DNA of 64,000 bases from an uncultured Rickettsiales bacterium (GTDB lineage Bacteria > Pseudomonadota > Alphaproteobacteria > Micavibrionales > GCA-2720935). A program made the translations under genes and the position numbers. The first letter of the stretch is position 1. Each line of letters begins with the position of its first letter. This document shows positions 56,813 to 64,000 of this stretch, piece after piece. Location: positions 1 through 64,000 of the forward strand of contig CATLOR010000003.1 in assembly GCA_950054255.1 (NCBI GenBank). Reading direction: 5' to 3'. The notes beneath the pieces were generated by a model, which saw only the letters and a program-made list of their open reading frames with translations, ran no database searches and had not been told where the DNA came from.

Positions 56813-57997
56813 TTAAGCCTTATTTTGTATATAATCCATCATTGAAGACAAACATGCATTCAGTCGCATACGCCCCTGTCTAGTCATTGATATTTTCTCT
56901 TTATTTTCAACAAAATAACTCTCTTTTATTAAGCTATTTATAAACCTACCATCCAGCCAATCATTCAAATTTTTTCCCGTTTCTTGGCGAATGTAATCTT
57001 TGAAAACACCCTCATCTAAACGTAGTCCCATCATCATCATTTCAATAAATTGATCACGTGGGTCAATCACTTCAACATCCTTCAAACCAGAGCCTTGCGA
57101 CACAACTAAATCGCGATATATCTCTGGTGCTTTGTGTGTACGAGTCGCATATTTAACCCCGTTTTCATCTTTGAAACGCCCATGAGCTCCAGGACCAATA
57201 CCTATATAGTCTTCATAACGCCAATACCCTAAGTTATGACGCGATTGATGGTTTTCCTTCGCAAAATTAGAAACCTCATAATGACTGAAACCATGATATT
57301 TCAAAATATCGTCTGTTCTCTCATATAAATCAGCAGAAACATCGTCGTCAGGCAAAGCAAAATCACCTCTATTGAATGCTGTATAAAACTGTGTTCCTTG
57401 TTCAATCGTTAATTGATAGAGAGAGATATGACCAACCGAAAACTCTAAGGCACGTAATAACTCATCCTCCCACTCTTGAACCGTTTGCTCTGGGCGCGCA
57501 TAGATTAAATCAAAGGAATAACGTGGAAAGATATCACGTGCGAGATCAATAACATGCTGAGCTTCCAACACGGAATGCTCCCGCCCTAAAAACGTAAGAT
57601 CTTTGTCATTAAACGCCTGAACGCCAACAGAAAGGCGATTAATACCAACCGCCCTAAAAGCTTTGAATTTATCAGCTTCCGATGACGTTGGATTCGCTTC
57701 CAATGTAATCTCACAACCAGAGTCCACACACCACACATCATTTATTGCTTCTAAAACGCCTTCAACCACATAAGGCGCCATAAGAGAGGGCGTTCCACCG
57801 CCAAAATAAATAGAATGCACAGGGCGCCCACCTATTCTATCCTTATAAGAAAATATTTCCTGTCGAAAAGAATCAAGCCACGCCTTTTGATCAATTTCCT
57901 CACGGACATGAGAATTAAAATCACAATAAGGACATTTCTTTTTACAAAAAGGCCAATGAACATAAACACCAAGAGAACGCTTTTTTACCTCAGCCAT
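56813..57997 (-). CDS. hemW: HemW, radical SAM haem chaperone
   Basis: HemW is a radical-SAM-family haem chaperone, formerly confused with HemN. The 394-residue protein has the Fe4S4 site CKKKCPYCDF at about 18-27 (three cysteines in a C-x3-C-x2-C pattern), the SAM-binding SIYFGGGTPSLM and the family motif NRLSVGVQAFNDKDLTFLGREH. The C-terminal HemW domain is present. It follows rdgB by 12 bases in the rph-rdgB-hemW order found in many alphaproteobacteria. Confidence 0.95.
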   Translation of the reverse strand: MAEVKKRSLGVYVHWPFCKKKCPYCDFNSHVREEIDQKAWLDSFRQEIFSYKDRIGGRPVHSIYFGGGTPSLMAPYVVEGVLEAINDVWCVDSGCEITLEANPTSSEADKFKAFRAVGINRLSVGVQAFNDKDLTFLGREHSVLEAQHVIDLARDIFPRYSFDLIYARPEQTVQEWEDELLRALEFSVGHISLYQLTIEQGTQFYTAFNRGDFALPDDDVSADLYERTDDILKYHGFSHYEVSNFAKENHQSRHNLGYWRYEDYIGIGPGAHGRFKDENGVKYATRTHKAPEIYRDLVVSQGSGLKDVEVIDPRDQFIEMMMMGLRLDEGVFKDYIRQETGKNLNDWLDGRFINSLIKESYFVENKEKISMTRQGRMRLNACLSSMMDYIQNKA

Positions 57998-58009
57998 AAC
58001 ACCTACTTG

Positions 58010-58627
58010 TTACGCTGCTTTTTTAAAATAGCGATTGATCAGTGCATCAAATGCTAGACGCCTGTGAGAGATTGATTGTTTCTGCTCAAAACTCATCTCC
58101 GCAAATGTTAAATCATACCCCTTTGGCACAAATATAGGATCATAGCCAAACCCCTTACTCCCTCTTGGAGGCCATTGAATATCACCTTCTATAACACCAT
58201 GTGCGAAAACAGCCTCACCATCGGGCCATGCGAGGCATAAAACACTTTGAAAAGACGCTTTGAAATTATCCTGATCTTTTATTTGATCCCAAACTTTTTG
58301 TTGAGCATAAACAAAATCTCTTTCCGCACCTTCGTGAGGAATAGCCCATCGCGCAGAATAAACGCCAGGTGCGCCATCAAGAGCCTCAACACAAAAACCG
58401 CTATCATCTGAGAGAGTTGGCAGTCCTGTTTCTTGCGCCAAGGTAACAGCCTTAATCTTTGCATTTTCTTCAAATGTTGCCCCAGTTTCCTCGGGCTCTT
58501 CCAATGTAAGTTCTGCTGCATTCTTAAATGTTGGTACATAAGGAGATAAAAGAGAAGCGATCTCTTCTATCTTCTTCTTATTATGAGATCCTATTAACAA
58601 TGTATCGCTATCAAAAAAACGCGTCAT
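58010..58627 (-). CDS. rdgB: XTP/dITP diphosphatase (RdgB/HAM1)
   Basis: RdgB hydrolyses dITP and XTP so deaminated purines are not built into DNA. The 205-residue protein starts [18 protein letters not shown] and carries [37 protein letters not shown] and the terminal [11 protein letters not shown], all family hallmarks. The start overlaps the rph stop by four bases, and hemW follows 12 bases after its stop. Confidence 0.96.
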   Translation of the reverse strand: MTRFFDSDTLLIGSHNKKKIEEIASLLSPYVPTFKNAAELTLEEPEETGATFEENAKIKAVTLAQETGLPTLSDDSGFCVEALDGAPGVYSARWAIPHEGAERDFVYAQQKVWDQIKDQDNFKASFQSVLCLAWPDGEAVFAHGVIEGDIQWPPRGSKGFGYDPIFVPKGYDLTFAEMSFEQKQSISHRRLAFDALINRYFKKAA

Positions 58628-59361
58628 GCTGCCAGCGCCTTTGTTGCTAATACTTTGTTTTGTAAATCAAATAATTCAGTCGTCCCCTTCTTCGCCAGCC
58701 CTAAAAGCAACATAAATTCATCTTCAGAGAAAGGCTTATCTTCGGCTGTTCCTTGTATCTCAACAATCCCACCGCTCGCTGTTAACACAAAGTTTGCATC
58801 GGTACCTGCTTCGCTATCTTCTGTATAATCCAAATCCAAAACAGGCGTACTTTCATAGACACCACAAGAGATCGCCGCCACTTGGTCAATCATAGGATCT
58901 TGTAAAATAATGCCGCGCTTCATACCGAATTCAACCGCTTGCTTCAAAGCTAAATAAGCACCTGTGATAGAGGCTGTTCTTGTGCCACCATCCGCTTGAA
59001 TAACATCACAATCAATACGAATTTGAACTTCGCCCATTTTCTCCATATCAATAACAGCGCGCAACGCTCTGCCAATTAATCTTTGAATTTCTTGTGTACG
59101 ACCTGATTGCTTTCCACGTGCTGCTTCGCGATCCATACGCTGTCCTGTCGAACGTGGCAACATCCCGTATTCAGCGGTTACCCATCCACAACCACTTCCT
59201 TTCATCCAACCAGGAACTTTATCTTCTAAAGAGGCTGTACATAAAACATGCGTATCCCCAAACTTTACAAGACACGAGCCTTCGGCATGTTTTGAAAATC
59301 CCATTTCAAAAGAAACAGAACGCATTTCATCATTTTGGCGGTGAGAAGGACGAACAGTCAT
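58624..59361 (-). CDS. rph: Ribonuclease PH
   Basis: RNase PH trims the 3' ends of tRNA precursors by phosphorolysis. I start at the ATG at 59361 because AGGAGA lies 8 bases before it and the protein then begins [14 protein letters not shown], the usual RNase PH start. A frame to 59460 adds 33 unsupported residues. The 245-residue length is standard. Motifs: [38 protein letters not shown] and [15 protein letters not shown]. It heads the rph-rdgB-hemW group, divergent from hrcA. Confidence 0.96.
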   Translation of the reverse strand: MTVRPSHRQNDEMRSVSFEMGFSKHAEGSCLVKFGDTHVLCTASLEDKVPGWMKGSGCGWVTAEYGMLPRSTGQRMDREAARGKQSGRTQEIQRLIGRALRAVIDMEKMGEVQIRIDCDVIQADGGTRTASITGAYLALKQAVEFGMKRGIILQDPMIDQVAAISCGVYESTPVLDLDYTEDSEAGTDANFVLTASGGIVEIQGTAEDKPFSEDEFMLLLGLAKKGTTELFDLQNKVLATKALAA

Positions 59362-59463
59362 AATAATAATCTCCTTATAATCTATGTATGTGCTGTGGTT
59401 TAAGTCAAAATAAGCACAAGAAGCATTGATTTCAAGAAAAATGACACGTAAATTACTCATATT

Positions 59464-60495
59464 ATGATTGTCGAATTAAACGAACGTTCAAAAAATATTT
59501 TAAAACTGATCGCAGAATCCTATATTGCGACAGGTCAAGCCGTTGGCTCAGGATCACTTGCAGATGTTCTTGACACACCCGTGTCCTCGGCAACAATTCG
59601 CAATACAATGGCCGATTTAGAGCAAATGGGACTTCTTTACTCCCCTCACACCTCTGCAGGACGCCTCCCTACTGTTAGTGGTTTACAAGTCTTTGTCGAA
59701 GGGCTTCTCGAAATAAGCCCCATCACCCAAGAAGATAAAACACATATAAACAGCATCACAACACAAAAAGACACACCGTTATTAAAGCGATTAGAAAACG
59801 CCTCACAAATGCTCTCGGGTCTTTCTTCTTGTGCAGGAGTCGTTATGTCCCCCAAATGGGATAAGGCTTTGAAGCAAGTACAATTTGTACCGTTAGGTAA
59901 CACAAAAATATTGGCTATTTTACTCGCCGATAATGGCGCCGTTGAAAATAGAATTATTGAAGTTGATAGCGCTATTACCGCCAACGCATTAACTCAAGCC
60001 AGTAATTACATTAACACACACTTAGAGGGCAAACATTTATCCCAAGCGCTTTCTCATATTTTAGAAGAAATAAAAAACCATAAAACACATCTTGATTCCC
60101 TCACACAGAGTGTTGTAGAAAAAGGCCTTGCTGTTTGGTCTGATGTCGATGGGGGTCATTTAATTATAAAAGGACAATCCAATCTACTCAACGATGTGAA
60201 AGCGGTTGAAGAGCTAGAACAAATTAGACATTTGATGAATGCGCTTGAAACACGCAAAAACCTTGCTACCTTATTAGAAGAAACAGAGCAAGCAGAAGGT
60301 GTGAAAATTTTTATTGGAGCTGAAAATAGCTTATTTAATTTATCTGGCTGTTCGATGGTAATTGCTCCATACCGTAACAGTCATAACGAAATGATTGGTG
60401 CCTTAGGCGTAATTGGTCCTTCAAGACTAAATTATTCTCGTATCATTCCAGTCGTTGATTACACATCACAACTTTTAACAAAACTCGTAGGATGA
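59464..60495 (+). CDS. hrcA: Heat-inducible transcription repressor HrcA
   Basis: HrcA represses groE and dnaK operons through the CIRCE operator. The 343-residue protein has the N-terminal winged helix ([47 protein letters not shown]) and the central and C-terminal domains with [20 protein letters not shown]. Length is normal. No CIRCE match was seen upstream of hrcA itself. It is 4 bases before grpE, a common pair in alphaproteobacteria. Confidence 0.96.
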   Translation: MIVELNERSKNILKLIAESYIATGQAVGSGSLADVLDTPVSSATIRNTMADLEQMGLLYSPHTSAGRLPTVSGLQVFVEGLLEISPITQEDKTHINSITTQKDTPLLKRLENASQMLSGLSSCAGVVMSPKWDKALKQVQFVPLGNTKILAILLADNGAVENRIIEVDSAITANALTQASNYINTHLEGKHLSQALSHILEEIKNHKTHLDSLTQSVVEKGLAVWSDVDGGHLIIKGQSNLLNDVKAVEELEQIRHLMNALETRKNLATLLEETEQAEGVKIFIGAENSLFNLSGCSMVIAPYRNSHNEMIGALGVIGPSRLNYSRIIPVVDYTSQLLTKLVG

Positions 60496-60499
60496 GAAA

Positions 60500-61159
60500 A
60501 TGACAGACACAAAAAACACAACAAACCATGAAACAGAAGATCAAGATACAGATAATGTTGAAACATTCCCTTCTGCTGCTGAGAGTTACGATCCTATAGA
60601 AGATCTTATTGAAGATACAATTGATACTTCTAGCTTATCTGTTGATCCAGATCTAAAAGAACGTGTCGTCGCGCTTGAAACAGAACTTGCTGATATGAAA
60701 GACAAAGCATTACGTGCGTTAGCAGAAGCAGAAAACACGCGCCGACGTGCAGAAATTGACAAAAGTGATGCTGCTAAATTCGGTGTGAGCAATTTTGCAA
60801 AAGCCCTTTTAAGTGTTTCTGATAATTTACGCCGCGCCATTGAAGCTATCCCAGAAGATCTTGTTTCTGAAAATGAAGCGGTTAAAAACCTTATGACGGG
60901 TATTGAGGCAACAGAACGAGAACTGCTCCGTGCTTTTGAAACTCAAAAAATCGAAAAATTAAATCCTATGGGCGAGAAATTTGATCCAAACCTCCATGAG
61001 GTTTTATTTGAAATGGATGCTGCAGGCCAAGAGCCCGGCACTGTCTTACAAGTTGTTGAAGTTGGGTATAAAATTCATGATCGTTTGCTACGCCCAGCGC
61101 GTGTCGGTGTCGCCAAAGCAACAACAGAAACATCGCATAGTGTTGATGAAATGGCCTAA
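60500..61159 (+). CDS. grpE: Nucleotide exchange factor GrpE
   Basis: GrpE releases ADP from DnaK. The 219-residue protein has an acidic N-terminus (about residues 1-50), a long coiled coil (ALETELADMKDKALRALAEAE), and the core KFGVSNFAKALLSVSDNLRRAI with the C-terminal PNLHEVLFEMDAAGQEPGTV and VEVGYKIHDRLLRPARVGVA. It is in one operon with hrcA. Its stop overlaps the stop of the convergent peptidase-like gene. Confidence 0.97.
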   Translation: MTDTKNTTNHETEDQDTDNVETFPSAAESYDPIEDLIEDTIDTSSLSVDPDLKERVVALETELADMKDKALRALAEAENTRRRAEIDKSDAAKFGVSNFAKALLSVSDNLRRAIEAIPEDLVSENEAVKNLMTGIEATERELLRAFETQKIEKLNPMGEKFDPNLHEVLFEMDAAGQEPGTVLQVVEVGYKIHDRLLRPARVGVAKATTETSHSVDEMA

Positions 61160-62022
61160 GACTTTGCCTTGAACACAGGCTTTTTACGTTTTAGAACATC
61201 ATTCATACGAATATGAACTTGATGTTTCATATTTGAGTGTTGACGCCCTATCAGCCCAACACGATGCGCTCTTCTCGTTAATAACCGATGGTCAAGCCCA
61301 CCATATTCACTATATAAATAGAGTGCTGTTTTAACAAACTCTGATCCATGAAAAACGGGACGTGACATTGTCTGATCTGAATCAGCTGTTAAACGGTCCA
61401 ACAAACAATGTGTTAGCTCATGTAAAATGAGATGCTTTGAAGGTTTAAATGTATTCAATACAATACTATTTTCTTCATGATCATAATACTTCTCAAACAG
61501 CCCGCCCTTTTCTATTTTAGGCGCTTGAACACCGAAATCTGTACATATTTGCGTAACTAAAGCACCAGCTTCTTCAAAAGAAAGCTTTTCATCATGAAGA
61601 GATTTAAAAATCTTACTCCGTTCAAATGTGTATAATTTATATTGTTGTTTATCATCCAAAGGGCTTGCCATGTAACAAAACATATTCGTTAAAGGATCAT
61701 TCTGTTTTGGAGAAAACAAAAATAAAGCTGTTTGTCCAACAACGCGCCCAGCGCCAACAACAGCACTTGCAAATAGCTTTGATAAAGAAATAGAATCTCT
61801 ATTAACAATTGAATGGACTGTTATTTTATCTTGATTTTCAATCGCATGAGAAAGGCGCTCCATAGCATCCTCTTCACTTACGTGATTAACCGTGCAAAAT
61901 TTTTGCACCCCTGCGCCTCGCAATTGAAAGTATGTTTGATAACAACCGCCATGAACCTTTTTCAAAATAAAATAAGAATCCGATGCTTCAAAATAAACTG
62001 TCTTTAAAACTCTTCGTATCAT
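61156..62022 (-). CDS. Putative zinc metallopeptidase (HELTH motif)
   Basis: I recognise no family in full. Residues 198-205 read LILHELTH, an HExxH zinc site (His201, Glu202, His205), and the surroundings (ENSIVLNTFKPSKHLILHEL) resemble gluzincin-like peptidases. A third ligand cannot be assigned by eye. I start at the ATG at 62022 (AAAGG 10 bases before it), which removes an overlap of 56 bases with nadE that a longer frame to 62139 would create. The 288-residue protein has no signal peptide or membrane segment beyond a weak hydrophobic stretch near 85-103. Confidence 0.65.
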   Translation of the reverse strand: MIRRVLKTVYFEASDSYFILKKVHGGCYQTYFQLRGAGVQKFCTVNHVSEEDAMERLSHAIENQDKITVHSIVNRDSISLSKLFASAVVGAGRVVGQTALFLFSPKQNDPLTNMFCYMASPLDDKQQYKLYTFERSKIFKSLHDEKLSFEEAGALVTQICTDFGVQAPKIEKGGLFEKYYDHEENSIVLNTFKPSKHLILHELTHCLLDRLTADSDQTMSRPVFHGSEFVKTALYLYSEYGGLDHRLLTRRAHRVGLIGRQHSNMKHQVHIRMNDVLKRKKPVFKAKS

Positions 62023-62083
62023 ACTATTTGCCTTTGTTTTTTTGTTATTATGCAAAACAAAGATGCTTATAGCAAGAGAAATT

Positions 62084-63802
62084 TTAAAAGCCTGACAAAG
62101 TTGCTGTTGAACTTGCTGCAATCGGATAACGACGATCACTTCTAAAATCGCGACGGCGGATTTTAGGCCCAGGACAAGATTGCGCCCGCTTATATTCAGC
62201 CAAATCTATTTTCCGTGTCCATTCTTTCACAAAGTCCAGAGATTGCTTCATATCCCGTGCAATACATTCTAATTTTTGCTCATCTTCTGCATAGCGCGCA
62301 ATCAAATCATCCAAAATTTCGTATGGAGGTAAAGAGTCACTGTCTTTTTGGTCTTCAAATAACTCTGCACTTGGAGGACGTGTAATGATCCCCATTGGGA
62401 TAACCTCTCCTTCAGGGCCATACGCTGTTGCTGGCTTTGCCTTATTACGCCATTCACAAAGTTCAAAAACGCGTGTTTTCAAAACATCTTTTAAAGGGTT
62501 ATAGCCACCATTCATATCTCCATAAAGAGTCGCATAACCAACCGCATTTTCAGATTTATTCCCTGTTGAAAGTACCATCATACCAGGATTATTATTCGCA
62601 ATCCCCATTAACAATGTCCCTCTTGTACGTGCTTGAAAGTTTTCAATCGTAATTCGTTTAATATCATTAGCAACCATCGGAGAGATTGCTTTTTGAAATT
62701 CATTCACAATCCCTTGAATAGGCATTGACTCAATAGAACATCCAAGCCTGTTTGCTTCATCATAGGCCAAAGAGTTACTTTCATCAGATGTATAAATAGA
62801 GGGCATAGAATATAACTTAACATTCTCTGCGCCCAAAGCATCGACAGCTATAGCCGCAACAAGAGCAGAGTCAACACCACCAGACATGCCCAAACATACT
62901 TGTTTCATCCCCGTTTTATTCGCGTAATCACGTACCGCTAAAATGATGGCTGTATAATCATCATGCAGGTCAACGGCATATGTATCTGATTTTTTACGCT
63001 TATCAAGAGGATAGCTTTGTTGATCAATTGCCATACGCCCATCTTCGTCACGTGAAAAATCAATACGTCCTCCCTCTTCACTAAAGCGCGTTGCGACACG
63101 ATAAAGGCTCTGCCCCTCTGAATGAGGTTCAATAGCAAAAGCACCTCCATCAAAGTAAAGCTCATCTTGACCGCCGACTTGATTCACATAAACCATAGGC
63201 AGTCCCGTTTCTTCTACGCGTTTTGCAACAACATCATTCTCACGGATACGATATTTACCCGTTTCATAAGGAGATGCATTTGTTGACACAAGAACTTCGG
63301 CATCTTGCTCTTTAAGACTTTTAGCAACATCTTCCTGCCAAGTGTCTTCACAAATCAAGAGCCCTATCTTTACACCCTTTAACATGAAAGGAGAATTATA
63401 CAACCCTGACTCAAAATTACGAATCTCATCAAAAACGCCATAATTTGGGCGGTGACGTTTTTCAACGCGTGTTATAATTTTCCCATCCTGGATAACAACA
63501 CTACAGTTAAAAATTTTTCCATCGCGTCTAAACGGCAACCCAACGACAAGCGACGCTTCATGGCCTTTGGAAAATTCAACTAAATCATTCAACCCGCGCT
63601 CTGCTGCATCTAAAACATCTGGATTCTCAACAGCATCTCTTAATGGATATCCTGTAATCGATAATTCAGGCGTTACAACCAAATCCGCCTGATCTTCTTG
63701 TTCTGCTTTTAAAAAAGCGTTCTTAATCAAAGCGATATTTCCCGCTATATTTTTAACTTGTGTATTAAGTGGAGCCGTTACTATACGTATAGAATCACTC
63801 AT
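62084..63802 (-). CDS. nadE: Glutamine-dependent NAD+ synthetase
   Basis: NadE amidates nicotinic acid adenine dinucleotide to NAD with ammonia from glutamine. I start at the ATG at 63802, with GGAGG 5 bases before it, giving 572 residues; a frame to 63856 adds 18 weak residues. The N-terminal nitrilase domain has the triad Glu in VTPELSITGYP, Lys in VEKRHRPNYGVFDE and Cys in LLICEDTWQ. The C-terminal synthetase has the ATP-binding SGGVDSALVAA. It is the long, glutamine-hydrolysing type. Confidence 0.96.
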   Translation of the reverse strand: MSDSIRIVTAPLNTQVKNIAGNIALIKNAFLKAEQEDQADLVVTPELSITGYPLRDAVENPDVLDAAERGLNDLVEFSKGHEASLVVGLPFRRDGKIFNCSVVIQDGKIITRVEKRHRPNYGVFDEIRNFESGLYNSPFMLKGVKIGLLICEDTWQEDVAKSLKEQDAEVLVSTNASPYETGKYRIRENDVVAKRVEETGLPMVYVNQVGGQDELYFDGGAFAIEPHSEGQSLYRVATRFSEEGGRIDFSRDEDGRMAIDQQSYPLDKRKKSDTYAVDLHDDYTAIILAVRDYANKTGMKQVCLGMSGGVDSALVAAIAVDALGAENVKLYSMPSIYTSDESNSLAYDEANRLGCSIESMPIQGIVNEFQKAISPMVANDIKRITIENFQARTRGTLLMGIANNNPGMMVLSTGNKSENAVGYATLYGDMNGGYNPLKDVLKTRVFELCEWRNKAKPATAYGPEGEVIPMGIITRPPSAELFEDQKDSDSLPPYEILDDLIARYAEDEQKLECIARDMKQSLDFVKEWTRKIDLAEYKRAQSCPGPKIRRRDFRSDRRYPIAASSTATLSGF

Positions 63803-63954
63803 AAAAACCTCCATAATGCTCATTTTGAGTTTATATATAATTATACTTAATACCAAATTCTATTTTACGTCAATAAAATTTTTAAATTTTTAACGCCTTA
63901 CCCCTTGTCAAAAAAAAAGAATATGACTATATATAGGTACGGTTTCTCTTTATT

Positions 63955-63984
63955 TTGAATCAGCACACATAAATGTGCTATACT
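63955..63984 (+). promoter_or_regulatory. Promoter with a palindrome in its spacer, reading out of the window
   Basis: TTGAAT (63955-63960), an 18-base spacer and TATACT (63979-63984). The spacer and the first base of the -10 box hold the inverted repeat AGCACA-CATAAA-TGTGCT (63962-63979). A repressor bound there would block polymerase. The gene it serves lies outside the window. Confidence 0.5.
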
Positions 63985-64000
63985 ATATAAAGAACAGGAA

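Noticed and set aside
59362..59460. An N-terminal extension of RNase PH to 59460
   Set aside because: The added residues are unlike the family, and the ATG at 59361 has a strong ribosome binding site.
62023..62139. A longer start for the peptidase-like gene
   Set aside because: It would run 56 bases into nadE and adds 39 residues without support. The ATG at 62022 has an upstream AAAGG.

Overview
The window looks like chromosomal DNA of an A+T-rich alphaproteobacterium. Sequence signs are the alphaproteobacterial-type ribosomal and RNA polymerase proteins, the order hrcA-grpE divergent from rph-rdgB-hemW, and the nearby rsmI-yraN-BON lipoprotein group. I cannot name the species. No insertion sequence, prophage, CRISPR array or integrase was seen. 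Coding is dense, and at least six convergent gene pairs abut or share their stop codons.

Region 1 (1-17.2 kb) is the translation and transcription supercluster, almost all on the minus strand. It carries tRNA-Trp-secE-nusG, rplK-rplA, rplJ-rplL, rpoB-rpoC and rpsL-rpsG-fusA-tuf (tuf runs off the left edge). Control sites are readable: sigma70-like promoters before rpsL, rpoB and rplK, an L10-type leader before rplJ, a terminator between rplL and rpoB, and hairpins before rpoB and between rpoB and rpoC. Two unrecognised genes (3531-4031 and 15488-16243) sit in the cluster on the opposite strand, each with its own terminator.

Region 2 (17.4-30 kb) has a PAS histidine kinase with a stand-alone receiver, two tandem isopenicillin-N-synthase-like oxygenases, a haem block (fused hemC-hemD, hemE, then a GST-fold gene), msrA, and an ArsP/SO_0444-type permease.

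Region 3 (28-38.5 kb) has a CtlX-like hydrolase, alanine dehydrogenase and a D-Ala-D-Ala-ligase-type enzyme on the plus strand. They converge on a tightly spaced minus-strand run: ResB, CcsA, a TlpA-like thioredoxin, an unknown 419-residue protein, an alpha/beta hydrolase and a membrane-anchored MurF-type ligase. ResB/CcsA indicates System II cytochrome c maturation, which is unusual for this class.

Region 4 (38.6-64 kb) is mostly housekeeping: a hybrid histidine kinase, LOG protein, Uup-type ABC-F ATPase, FadE, an unknown protein plus Nudix-like operon, an esterase, prfB with a programmed +1 frameshift, a DJ-1-like protein, an OmpA-family protein, apaG, a SirB1-type protein, a BON lipoprotein, yraN, rsmI, an LpoA-like lipoprotein, a RimK-like ATP-grasp protein, hemW, rdgB, rph, hrcA, grpE, a putative zinc peptidase and nadE.

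No single clearly new system stands out. The best candidates for follow-up are the Ddl/Mur-ligase/hydrolase cluster with its possible link to cytochrome c maturation, the paired oxygenases, the Nudix operon, and the layered regulation of rpoBC.
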